DNA of 8,128 bases, taken from positions 1-8,128 of the forward strand of contig JAJYRX010000058.1 in assembly GCA_021793875.1 (NCBI GenBank). Direction: 5' to 3'. A program made the translations under genes and the position numbers. Origin of the DNA: Pseudomonadota bacterium. Its GTDB lineage: Bacteria > Pseudomonadota > Gammaproteobacteria > Burkholderiales > Burkholderiaceae_B. This document shows positions 1 to 6,982 of the stretch, in pieces. The notes below the pieces were generated by a model. The model did not search any database. It was given only the letters and a program-made list of their open reading frames with translations, and was not told the origin of the DNA. How positions within the stretch are numbered: the first letter of the stretch is position 1; every line of letters begins with the position of its first letter.

Positions 1-1
1 G

Positions 2-151
2 ACCGGTTCCGGCAAGTTAGCAGAAATACAAGGAACTGCTGAGGGTCGGTGCTTTACTGTAGAGCAGCTTAATAAAGCCCTTGAGTATGCTTCATCTGGT
101 ATTCAAGAATTAATCGAATTACAGCGCCAAATAGTGGACTTTGCAAATTAA
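2..151 (+). CDS. rph: RNase PH, C-terminal fragment (5' end outside window)
   Basis: The window opens inside a reading frame whose last 49 codons end in TAA at 149-151. The fragment begins T-G-S-G-K-L-A-E-I-Q-G-T-A-E-G, which matches the conserved 'TGxGxFVEVQGTAE' block near the C terminus of RNase PH. A helix-rich tail follows, with the 'LNKALEYASSGIQELIELQ' pattern typical of the family end. RNase PH is a cytoplasmic, phosphate-dependent 3'-to-5' exoribonuclease that trims tRNA 3' ends and forms a ring hexamer. Only the tail is visible, so the active site cannot be checked. The stop lies 20 bases before gabD on the same strand. Whether rph is transcribed with the downstream genes is unclear, because no terminator is seen in the gap. 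Confidence 0.85.
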   Translation, partial: TGSGKLAEIQGTAEGRCFTVEQLNKALEYASSGIQELIELQRQIVDFAN

Positions 152-171
152 CAATATAAACTGGTTTACAT

Positions 172-1626
172 ATGCTTAATTTATCTCGTAGCGATTTATT
201 CCGTGAACAGTGCTATATAGATGGTAAGTGGTGTCATGCAGACAGCTCACAAACACTAAATGTGGAAAATCCGGCTAGCGGTTCAAAGCTGGGAACAGTG
301 CCTAATATGGGTGCGGCTGAAACGAAAAGAGCTATAGAAGCTGCTAACAATGCATGGCCCATATGGCGGGCTAAAACTGCCCTACAACGCGCAAAAATAT
401 TACGTAAATGGTTCGAGTTAATGCATAAGCACTCTGATGACTTAGCGTTAATAATGACCACAGAGCAGGGAAAACCTTTAGCAGAGGCTAAAGGGGAAAT
501 TGCTTATGCCGCCTCATACTTAGAATGGTATGCAGAAGAGGGTAAACGTGCTTATGGTGACGTTATACCAACCAATGCTCCCGATAAGCGCATAATCGTG
601 GTTAAAGAGCCGGTAGGTGTATGTGCGGCAATAACTCCTTGGAACTTTCCTAGTGCAATGATTACACGTAAAGCTGCTGCTGCGCTTGCGGCCGGTTGTC
701 CTATAGTTGTTAAGCCGGCTAGCCAGACGCCATATTCAGCCTTAGCACTTGCTGTTCTTGCAGAGGAAGCTGGTGTTCCTGCCGGAGTGTTTTCTGTCAT
801 CACAGGGTCTGCCACACAAATAGGTGGTGAAATGACCAGCAACCCGATAGTTCGAAAACTAAGCTTTACTGGGTCTACAGAAATTGGTCGTGTGCTAATG
901 GGGCAGGGTGCAAGTACCATTAAAAAAATGTCTATGGAACTTGGCGGAAATGCGCCATTTATAGTTTTCGATGACGCAGATATAGACGCAGCCGTTCAAG
1001 GAGCTATTATTTGTAAGTACCGTAACGCTGGTCAAACATGTGTTTGTGCTAATCGTATATATGTTCATAGCAATGTATACGATGTATTTGCCGAGAGGTT
1101 TGTCGCTGCTGTTAATAATTTGAAAGTTGGTGACGGTACTCAGGCGGGAGTAGAAGTTGGCCCTCTAATTGACGGAAATGCGGTTTCAAAAGTTTCTGAG
1201 CACATTGCAGATGCACTGGAGAAAGGTGGTCGTCTTATAGCTGGCGGCAGTCAGCACGAACTTGGCAACTACTTCTTTGAGCCAACTGTAATTGCAGATG
1301 TCACCCCCTCAATGAAAGTTGCAAAAGAAGAAACGTTTGGTCCTTTGGCGCCGCTATTCCGATTTGATAGCGATGAAGAGGTGATAGCCATGGCCAACGA
1401 TACTGAGTTTGGCTTAGCCGCTTATTTTTATAGCCGTGACATAGGTAGGGTGTGGCGCGTAGCTGAAGCCTTAGAGTATGGCATGGTAGGTATAAACACA
1501 GGCATATTATCCAATGAGGCAGCACCATTTGGTGGTGTAAAACAGTCTGGATTAGGCCGCGAAGGATCATATTATGGTTTAGACGATTATATGGTGGTTA
1601 AGTACTTGGCTATGGGTGGTATGTAA
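172..1626 (+). CDS. gabD: NADP-type succinate-semialdehyde dehydrogenase
   Basis: A 484-residue protein of the aldehyde dehydrogenase superfamily, matching the GabD length of about 480. It oxidises succinate semialdehyde to succinate with NAD(P)+, the last step of GABA breakdown, in the cytoplasm. Visible motifs are PWNF with the catalytic-site Asn at 158, the cofactor-binding Lys in VVKPAS at 181, the FTGST turn at 232-236, the general base Glu256 in MELGGN, and the nucleophile Cys290 in GQTCVCANR. Cys292 next to the nucleophile gives the C-x-C pair that is seen in GabD and in human SSADH, where it can act as a redox switch. The N terminus (LFREQCYIDGKW) fits E. coli GabD, so the ATG at 172 is chosen, although no clear Shine-Dalgarno precedes it. 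A GGT-like gene follows after 19 bases. A broader substrate range, such as glutarate semialdehyde, is possible. Confidence 0.93.
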   Translation: MLNLSRSDLFREQCYIDGKWCHADSSQTLNVENPASGSKLGTVPNMGAAETKRAIEAANNAWPIWRAKTALQRAKILRKWFELMHKHSDDLALIMTTEQGKPLAEAKGEIAYAASYLEWYAEEGKRAYGDVIPTNAPDKRIIVVKEPVGVCAAITPWNFPSAMITRKAAAALAAGCPIVVKPASQTPYSALALAVLAEEAGVPAGVFSVITGSATQIGGEMTSNPIVRKLSFTGSTEIGRVLMGQGASTIKKMSMELGGNAPFIVFDDADIDAAVQGAIICKYRNAGQTCVCANRIYVHSNVYDVFAERFVAAVNNLKVGDGTQAGVEVGPLIDGNAVSKVSEHIADALEKGGRLIAGGSQHELGNYFFEPTVIADVTPSMKVAKEETFGPLAPLFRFDSDEEVIAMANDTEFGLAAYFYSRDIGRVWRVAEALEYGMVGINTGILSNEAAPFGGVKQSGLGREGSYYGLDDYMVVKYLAMGGM

Positions 1627-1635
1627 TAAATATTT

Positions 1636-1640
1636 AGGTG
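1636..1640 (+). promoter_or_regulatory. Ribosome binding site that decides the GGT-like start
   Basis: AGGTG lies five bases before the GTG at 1646. A longer reading with GTG at 1616 is open, but it would overlap the end of gabD and has no Shine-Dalgarno. Its extra ten residues (MVCNKYLGVA) are unlike the family N terminus. The start at 1646 is therefore preferred. Confidence 0.5.
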
Positions 1641-1645
1641 TAGCC

Positions 1646-3271
1646 GTGAAGCAATTTAACTGGTCAAACCCATATAAATCGGCACGTATTCCGTTATTTG
1701 CACGCAATATTGTAGCCACCTCTCATCCATTGGCAGCTCAGGCTGGTTTAAGCATGATGCACAAGGGTGGTAATGCAATAGATGCAGCTATTGCAGCTGC
1801 AGCCGCAATCACAGTAACAGAGCCGGTGTCTTGTGGGCTAGGTGGCGATGCTTTTGCCTTGGTTTGGCACAATAATAAGTTGCACGGTCTTAATGCATCT
1901 GGCCCGGCACCAGCAGCTTGGAATCTAGACTATTTTAAAAATAAATATGGTCTGGATTCCAGCGGCTATGCAAATAAACCATTACGTGGCTGGGACACCG
2001 TTACTGTTCCGGGTGTTGTTGCAGGATGGGTAGAACTACACAGTAAATTTGGCCTGTTGCCTTTCGAAGAACTACTGGAACCAGCTATTAGCCTGGCAGA
2101 GCGGGGCTACATAGTTACACCTGTAGTTGCCAGAAAGTGGGGGTTAGCGGCTAGTGAGTTGCATAATCAACCTGGCTTTGCTCAGACATTTATGCCCAAT
2201 GGGCGCGCTCCCCAAGTTGGTGAGCTCTTTAGTTGCCCAGACATGGCGTATGGCTTAAAGCGTATAGCAGTAACCTATGGAAAAGATTTCTACCAAGGTG
2301 TTTTGGCAGATAAAATTGTAGAAGCGTCTAGGCAGGGCGGCGGAGTATTAAACGAGAACGATTTATCGTCATACAGGCCTGAATGGGTAGAGCCTATTTT
2401 CTGTAACTACGCAGGTTACACCATTCACGAAATGCCACCCAATGGCCAAGGTATTGCCGCTTTAATTGCATTAGGAATAGTAGATCAATTTAATTTGCAC
2501 GAATTGCCTCCTGATACCGTGCTTTCCCAGCATATTCAAATAGAAGCCATGAAACTTGCATTTGCAGATGTTTATAGTCAGGTTTCAGACATAAACAATA
2601 TGAGCATTGATCCTTCACAACTTCTAGATAAAGAGTATTTGGCGCAACGAGCAAAGTTAATAAGGTTTGATTCCGTATTAAAACCATCCACAGGAATAAT
2701 GCCTGGTGGGGGTACTATTTACCTAAGTACTGCCGATGAGCAGGGCAATATGGTCTCTTTTATACAGTCCAACTATATGGGCTTTGGTTCCGGAGTTGTT
2801 GTTCCCGGTACTGGTATAAGCTTACAGAACCGTGGCTATGGGTTTTCTACTAACCCTAGTTCACCAAATGTAATAAAAGGTGGCAGCAAGCCATTTCACA
2901 CTATCATTCCAGGGTTTGTCAGCAAAAACAATAATCCAGTTATGAGCTTTGGTGTTATGGGTGGTGAAATGCAGCCTCAGGGGCATTTGCAAACATTGGT
3001 AAGAATGCTCTCATACAACCAGCAGCCGCAAGCAGCTTGTTGTGCTCCTCGATGGAAAGTTAATAGCGATTACACACTCGACTTAGAATCAGGAATGGGT
3101 ATAGATGTCATAGAAGGTTTGCAGGCTCTAGGCCATAAGCTGCATAAATCTAATGACCCTTATATGGATTACGGTGCAGGGCAGTTCATATGGCGGTTAT
3201 CCAATAACACAACTGATGGCTATGTAGCAGCAAGTGATAGTAGGCGTGATGGTCAGGCAGTAGGGTTTTAA
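1646..3271 (+). CDS. Gamma-glutamyltransferase-like Ntn-hydrolase, cytoplasmic
   Basis: A 541-residue protein from the preferred GTG start, of the usual length for the gamma-glutamyltranspeptidase family. Such enzymes are made as a precursor that cleaves itself before a Thr; the new N-terminal Thr then hydrolyses or transfers gamma-glutamyl (or acyl) groups. Visible marks are the N-terminal ATSHPLAAQAG and GGNAIDAAIAAA blocks, EPVSCGLGGDAF, and VPGVVAGWVEL. The likely cleavage site is GGG|TIYLSTAD, with Thr357 (codon 2714-2716) as nucleophile. Near the end, FGVMGGEMQPQGH is the family GG..MPQ.H-type block. There is no signal peptide, unlike periplasmic E. coli Ggt, so the enzyme probably acts in the cytoplasm. 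The classical S-S-M-x-P substrate loop is not present; the matching region reads KPFHTIIPG, as in YwrD-like branches. It lies between gabD and a MATE gene, probably in one operon. The substrate could be a gamma-glutamyl amine, glutathione, or another amide. Confidence 0.85.
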   Translation: MKQFNWSNPYKSARIPLFARNIVATSHPLAAQAGLSMMHKGGNAIDAAIAAAAAITVTEPVSCGLGGDAFALVWHNNKLHGLNASGPAPAAWNLDYFKNKYGLDSSGYANKPLRGWDTVTVPGVVAGWVELHSKFGLLPFEELLEPAISLAERGYIVTPVVARKWGLAASELHNQPGFAQTFMPNGRAPQVGELFSCPDMAYGLKRIAVTYGKDFYQGVLADKIVEASRQGGGVLNENDLSSYRPEWVEPIFCNYAGYTIHEMPPNGQGIAALIALGIVDQFNLHELPPDTVLSQHIQIEAMKLAFADVYSQVSDINNMSIDPSQLLDKEYLAQRAKLIRFDSVLKPSTGIMPGGGTIYLSTADEQGNMVSFIQSNYMGFGSGVVVPGTGISLQNRGYGFSTNPSSPNVIKGGSKPFHTIIPGFVSKNNNPVMSFGVMGGEMQPQGHLQTLVRMLSYNQQPQAACCAPRWKVNSDYTLDLESGMGIDVIEGLQALGHKLHKSNDPYMDYGAGQFIWRLSNNTTDGYVAASDSRRDGQAVGF

Positions 3272-3284
3272 ATTATAAAATTCT

Positions 3285-4655
3285 ATGGTTGCACAACATA
3301 AGCTAACTAATTCATGGCGCTCCGAAGCTGTAGCCATGATGATTTTGGGGTTGCCATTAATATTATCTCAGCTGGCGCAAACCCTTATAAACATAACTAA
3401 TACCGTAATGCTTGGGCGTGTAGGGCCTGACGAGCTAGCTGCATCTGTGCTTGGATGGCAGTTGTTTTTTGTTATGTGGATGTTTGGCAATGGTTTTGGG
3501 TTTGCAGTTATGCCTCTTATTGCCAACTCCCTTGGGGCTGGAGATTCGCGCAGCGTTTCAAGATACGTGCATATGGGCTTGCTTATATGTCTCGCCTACG
3601 CTGTGCTAATCATGCCTTTTCTTTGGTTTTCAGAACATATATTCTTAGCATTAGGTCAGGATGATCGAATAGCAAAGCTGGCGGCAGAGTATGTCCGCAT
3701 GTTGCAATGGTCAATGTTTCCTCAGTTAACCATTATTACTCTTAGATCATTATTAGGTGCTCTGCAGCGCCCAAATATTGTAGTTGCTGCACTTATAGGC
3801 GGAGTCGCAAGCAATTTTTTTCTTAACCTTGTGTTTGTCCATGGCCTTATGGGTGTTCCAAGCCTTGGTATGACAGGTTCAGCCCTTTCTACCGTTATAT
3901 CTACGGCGGGAATAGCGTTATTTCTAATCTGGTATAGCGTTAAACATAGGTCTCTGGTTCAGTACCATTTGTTCAGTCGTCCTTTCATTATCAATATAGA
4001 AGCTCTTTTGGAAGTTTTCAGATTGGGTTGGCCTATTGGTACCACTATAGTTGCTGAAGTAGCACTTTTTACTGCCACGTCTTTTATGATGGGCTGGTTG
4101 GGTTCTATAGAGCTGGCAGCTCATGGCATAGCTTTGCAGCTAAGTAGCATTACGTTTATGGTGCCACTGGGGCTATCGGCAGCTGCTACAGTTAGAGTTG
4201 GATGGGGGTTTGGTAAAGCTAATTACACTGCTGTTTCACGGTCAGTTCGTGTCGCTATGCTCATAGGGTTTGTAGTATCTTGTATGTCCGCAGCATTATT
4301 TATACTATTCCCAGAGCTTCTTATAGGGTTTTATCTGGATACAGATGATGTGCAGTCTATGTCTGTCATGCCAGTGGCAGTTGGTCTACTAATGGTGGCA
4401 GCCGCCTTTCAAATTGTAGATGGTGCACAAGTTTTGGCAAACGGCTCTTTGCGAGGTTTAAAAGACACCAGAATACCAATGTTGCTTGCATTAATAAGCT
4501 ATTGGGCAATAGGTGTCCCTGCCGGGTATATTATGGCTTTTAAGCTAGATGCTGGTGGCAAGGGTATATGGTGGGGGCTAGCGCGTGGTTTGTCTGTCGC
4601 TGCGGTATCTTTAGGCATAAGACTAATAATTAAAGTTAGGCAAATTAAAAATTAG
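3285..4655 (+). CDS. MATE-family multidrug/metabolite exporter (NorM-like)
   Basis: A 456-residue, strongly hydrophobic protein with about twelve membrane helices in two homologous halves, the standard size for MATE antiporters of the inner membrane. These export cationic drugs or metabolites in exchange for Na+ or H+. Family marks are VMLGRVGPDELAA after helix 1, NSLGAGDSRSVSRYV after helix 2 with its second-half counterpart GWGFGKANYTAVSRSV, and LRGLKDTRIP before the helix with SYWAIGVPAGY. Of the NorM cation-binding acids, Glu258 (VAEVALF) and Asp379 (QIVDGAQV) are present, but the helix 1 Asp position appears to be Asn39. The gene starts 13 bases after the GGT-like stop with no clear Shine-Dalgarno, which suits translation coupled to the upstream gene. 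Its neighbours hint at export of a metabolite tied to their pathway, but a general drug exporter is equally possible. Confidence 0.9.
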   Translation: MVAQHKLTNSWRSEAVAMMILGLPLILSQLAQTLINITNTVMLGRVGPDELAASVLGWQLFFVMWMFGNGFGFAVMPLIANSLGAGDSRSVSRYVHMGLLICLAYAVLIMPFLWFSEHIFLALGQDDRIAKLAAEYVRMLQWSMFPQLTIITLRSLLGALQRPNIVVAALIGGVASNFFLNLVFVHGLMGVPSLGMTGSALSTVISTAGIALFLIWYSVKHRSLVQYHLFSRPFIINIEALLEVFRLGWPIGTTIVAEVALFTATSFMMGWLGSIELAAHGIALQLSSITFMVPLGLSAAATVRVGWGFGKANYTAVSRSVRVAMLIGFVVSCMSAALFILFPELLIGFYLDTDDVQSMSVMPVAVGLLMVAAAFQIVDGAQVLANGSLRGLKDTRIPMLLALISYWAIGVPAGYIMAFKLDAGGKGIWWGLARGLSVAAVSLGIRLIIKVRQIKN

Positions 4656-4672
4656 TCGAGCTTGCTATTAAC

Positions 4673-5131
4673 CTATTTTGTCACTTTTACCCACGTTGCG
4701 TTTGTAATCTGAGCCATATGTTGTGGTGTTATCTTTACAGCAGAATTTATTGCTCCAGCTGCAGGAAGAACGTGATCGTACTTTTGTAGTGATTTATCAC
4801 AATATACAGGTAACGGGGTTGCCAGGCCAAAAGGGCATACTCCACCAACAGGGTGTCCGGTAAATTTCATAACTGACTCTGCATCAAGCATTTTTACCTT
4901 ACCGCCGAATTGATCTTTGAGCTTTTTATTATCTAAGCGCACGTCGCCAGCTGTTACCACTAAAAATACTTTTTCTTTGACTTGTAAAGAAAGTGTTTTA
5001 GCTATTTGTCCGGGTTCTACGTTGTGCACACGTGCTGCATCAACAACTGTAGGAGTGGGCTCTTGTGTAACTATTACTTCTATTTGAGGTGCTCGCTCTT
5101 TGAGAAAAACCTTAACTGCATCTAAACCCAT
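4673..5131 (-). CDS. YbaK/EbsC-family aminoacyl-tRNA deacylase
   Basis: A 152-residue single-domain protein of the YbaK/ProRS-editing superfamily, close to E. coli YbaK (about 159 residues). Members hydrolyse mischarged tRNAs in the cytoplasm, for example Cys-tRNAPro in YbaK or Ala-tRNAPro in ProXp-ala. Visible marks are QIAKTLSL with the conserved Lys45 in the substrate pocket, GDVRLDNKKL, and GHPVGGVCPFGL at 92-102, the glycine-rich signature loop. The ATG at 5131 has an AAAGGAGG Shine-Dalgarno at 5142-5149, about ten bases upstream, so the start is secure. It lies 38 bases downstream of sat on the same strand and is probably co-transcribed. It converges on the MATE gene, with 17 bases between the two stops. 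Which tRNA it edits cannot be told from sequence alone; the YwhH-like and ProXp branches are alternatives. Confidence 0.87.
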   Translation of the reverse strand: MGLDAVKVFLKERAPQIEVIVTQEPTPTVVDAARVHNVEPGQIAKTLSLQVKEKVFLVVTAGDVRLDNKKLKDQFGGKVKMLDAESVMKFTGHPVGGVCPFGLATPLPVYCDKSLQKYDHVLPAAGAINSAVKITPQHMAQITNATWVKVTK

Positions 5132-5141
5132 AAGAGCAAGC

Positions 5142-5149
5142 CCTCCTTT
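5142..5149 (-). promoter_or_regulatory. Strong Shine-Dalgarno of the YbaK-family gene
   Basis: The minus strand reads AAAGGAGG, a near-perfect anti-16S match, about ten bases before the ATG at 5129-5131. It lies in the 38-base gap after sat, so the downstream gene can be translated independently of sat. Confidence 0.7.
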
Positions 5150-5169
5150 GTATAAAATAAAAATATTGG

Positions 5170-6879
5170 TTAATCGTTATCAGCACCGCGATATCGCTTG
5201 TATGGTAATGCATTCCAAGCCCTACCTTTCATTTTATCAGGGGTTAAAGCCGTAGGAATGTCTTGTAATAGTTCTTTTGCTGCTTTGAGCTCTCGTTCTG
5301 TTTCTGTTTTGTCTTGATACATGAACTCATCTGAAGCTTGCTCTGGTGCTTGATCAAGCTTTTCTTGTAAATCGCTAATTATACGTTCTTGTTGAAAACG
5401 TAGCGCTTTCCTAGCATCGTCAAGCCAAGCAGGCTGTATATTTCTATTATGGTCGGTTAAATCATTATATTCATTATATATAGAGTTATATATTTCACCG
5501 GAATGAGTTCTTGCATCAAGACTTGCAATTTCTAGGTCTCTTACTGTTAATTCGTCATCTTGCAGTTCTACTGGGCGCGTTGCACCGCCAAGTCTTGAGT
5601 ATTTCTTATAGAACGGAAACATGCTGTTTATGACTTTTGCAACTGGCAGGGTTCCTTCGCCAAATTCGTCAACGCCTTTTGGTTGTACACCTTGCATGCC
5701 AGCCAGTGCTGATTCTGGACGTACTACCTCCTTTGGAGGCATTATGCCATGTCTAAGCATTTCCCTTATGCCGGTTCCAGATATGTTAAGACGGAAGCGT
5801 TCATCGTGGGGGCATGTTTGTGTTGTGGCATGGCTATGACATCTGGTGCAGTAAAACACCTCGTGGAATAGACGTACATCTATCCCCAGCTCTTTTGGGG
5901 TAAATTCATCAAAGATTCCATGACTTGCGTACTTGTCGTAAAAGCTGCCTATCCCGGCGTGATCTCGACCTATTAGAGCATGTGTGCAGCCATAGTTTTT
6001 CATTATTAGCGCGTGCAGCACAGTTTCACGTGGCCCGGCAAAAATATATGTTACACGAAGTGGTGCAAGCATTGCTCTGTCTTTAGGGTAGTACGTTTCT
6101 AGTACGTTTCTGTATGCAAGCATTCTGTATTCGTGCCTTACATATTCACGTTTAGCCATTTCAACCAAAGGTTGAAGGAACACACCATCAATTTCCTCTA
6201 ATGCATTGCGGTGTATATACTCATGACCACGATGTAGTGGGTTTGCACCGGTTATAAATCCAGCTACTGACCGGTATTTTCGCTCTTCGTAGAACATTCT
6301 CCATGTGTCGATTGGTTCTTGGCGTAGCTTTTCAAAAGGGCCCCAATCTACACGTTTTAGTAAGTGTAGGGTGCCACCCAAAGAGGTATCACCCATACGT
6401 CTATATATGGAGTCTACACCGGGGTGGTTACGGTCGGTGGTACCAAAAAGCTGTTGCGCACGTTCGTTTTTGTCGTAATCGAATAGGTCTTCAATATCTA
6501 GTATTGCAACTGGATTGTTGTTTTGATCAGTAAGAGCAACTTGATCACCAACTTTTAGATTTTTTATTGTTTCCTGGTTACGATCACCAATTGGGGCAAA
6601 ACTAAGGGGAACAGGCCATATAGTACCGTTGCTTAAACGTCCGGTTTTAAGAACTGAACTGTAATCTGACTTATTCATGAAGCCACGATTAGGCGATAAC
6701 ACTCCGGTTGCTATCATTTCAATTGTGATAATTGCTTCAAGGTCTACTCTTATGCTTGGTAAAGATCGTGCTCGCTCGATTTCAGCATCAACTTTATCTT
6801 TGGGTACGACCTGATTAACAAGTGTGCCACCGTGTGGTTCTTGCGGGTATCCGCTGAAGTCTAGTGGTTGATGCTCCAT
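5170..6879 (-). CDS. sat: ATP sulfurylase (sulfate adenylyltransferase) with variant active loop and C-terminal extension
   Basis: A 569-residue homo-oligomer-type ATP sulfurylase, which interconverts ATP plus sulfate and APS plus pyrophosphate in the cytoplasm. It can serve sulfate assimilation or, run in reverse, sulfur oxidation. The N-terminal PUA-like domain spans about 1-170 (LSPNRGFMNKSDY at 61-73) and the catalytic domain about 180-400. Catalytic marks are NPLHRGHEY (HxGH at 216-219), IGRDHAGIGSF at 303-313, and ISGTGIREML at 366-375. Cys344, Cys347, Cys356 and probably His358 form a zinc-type cluster like that of Thermus ATP sulfurylase. Two oddities stand out. The loop before NPLHR is F-I-T-G-A rather than F-Q-T-R, losing the usual Gln and Arg. 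Residues from about 431 form a charged, mostly helical extension with no P-loop, so it is not an APS kinase. Usual lengths are about 380-420 without a kinase. The start has a strong GGAGGA Shine-Dalgarno. Neighbouring sulfur genes (apr, cys) are absent from the window. Confidence 0.9.
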   Translation of the reverse strand: MEHQPLDFSGYPQEPHGGTLVNQVVPKDKVDAEIERARSLPSIRVDLEAIITIEMIATGVLSPNRGFMNKSDYSSVLKTGRLSNGTIWPVPLSFAPIGDRNQETIKNLKVGDQVALTDQNNNPVAILDIEDLFDYDKNERAQQLFGTTDRNHPGVDSIYRRMGDTSLGGTLHLLKRVDWGPFEKLRQEPIDTWRMFYEERKYRSVAGFITGANPLHRGHEYIHRNALEEIDGVFLQPLVEMAKREYVRHEYRMLAYRNVLETYYPKDRAMLAPLRVTYIFAGPRETVLHALIMKNYGCTHALIGRDHAGIGSFYDKYASHGIFDEFTPKELGIDVRLFHEVFYCTRCHSHATTQTCPHDERFRLNISGTGIREMLRHGIMPPKEVVRPESALAGMQGVQPKGVDEFGEGTLPVAKVINSMFPFYKKYSRLGGATRPVELQDDELTVRDLEIASLDARTHSGEIYNSIYNEYNDLTDHNRNIQPAWLDDARKALRFQQERIISDLQEKLDQAPEQASDEFMYQDKTETERELKAAKELLQDIPTALTPDKMKGRAWNALPYKRYRGADND

Positions 6880-6882
6880 GGT

Positions 6883-6888
6883 TCCTCC
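6883..6888 (-). promoter_or_regulatory. Strong Shine-Dalgarno of sat
   Basis: The minus strand reads GGAGGA, ending three bases before the ATG at 6877-6879. This fixes the sat start, and the N-terminal sequence after it (LDFSGYPQEPHGGTLVNQ) fits an ATP sulfurylase beginning. Confidence 0.75.
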
Positions 6889-6971
6889 AATTGTTTATAA
6901 GAATAATGTAGTTAATTTTTATTATTTAACCTTATCGTGCATTTAAAATACAACTACATGCACTAAAGCTT

Positions 6972-6976
6972 AAGGG
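6972..6976 (+). promoter_or_regulatory. Ribosome binding site that decides the M20 start
   Basis: AAGGG lies six bases before the GTG at 6983. An in-frame TAA at 6977-6979 rules out any earlier start. The ATG at 6981 is in another frame and stops after three codons. GTG 6983 is therefore the best start; TTG at 6989 is the only near alternative. Confidence 0.6.
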
Positions 6977-6982
6977 TAAAAT

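Larger units (their letters stand above)
6880..6982. promoter_or_regulatory. Divergent control region between sat and the M20 gene
   Basis: This 103-base, AT-rich gap must hold the promoters of both sat (leftward) and the M20 hydrolase (rightward). A perfect 8-base inverted repeat is present: ATGTAGTT at 6906-6913 and AACTACAT at 6952-6959. A second 6-base pair, GTGCAT at 6937-6942 and ATGCAC at 6958-6963, has a 15-base spacer. TAAAAT at 6944-6949 is a possible rightward -10 box, but no good -35 lies at the right distance. For sat, TTGTAT (complement of 6947-6952) followed 18 bases later by TTAAAT is a weak candidate. The promoter calls are tentative; the repeats are seen directly. Confidence 0.45.

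Noticed and set aside
1616..1645. Longer N terminus for the GGT-like protein, overlapping the end of gabD
   Set aside because: The GTG at 1616 has no Shine-Dalgarno and adds ten residues unlike the family. The GTG at 1646 has AGGTG at a good distance.
4656..4672. Possible bidirectional terminator between the convergent MATE and YbaK-family genes
   Set aside because: Only 17 bases separate the stops. I find no GC-rich stem followed by a T-run on either strand, so no terminator is called.
5173..5590. sat C-terminal region as a fused APS kinase
   Set aside because: No Walker A motif (GxxGxGKS/T) or other APS kinase block is visible, and the segment is shorter than the roughly 170-200-residue kinase domain.
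5621..5839. Plus-strand open frame opposite sat
   Set aside because: It lies wholly opposite a conserved sat segment that includes the Cys cluster, has no family-like sequence and has no ribosome binding site of note. It is a shadow frame, as are the other short antisense frames in gabD, the GGT-like gene, MATE and the M20 gene.
6089..6110. Perfect 11-base tandem duplication (TAGTACGTTTC twice) inside sat
   Set aside because: The unit length is not a multiple of three, yet the protein there (NVLETYYPKDR) reads as a normal conserved ATP sulfurylase stretch. The repeat is therefore probably coincidental and not a recent duplication.
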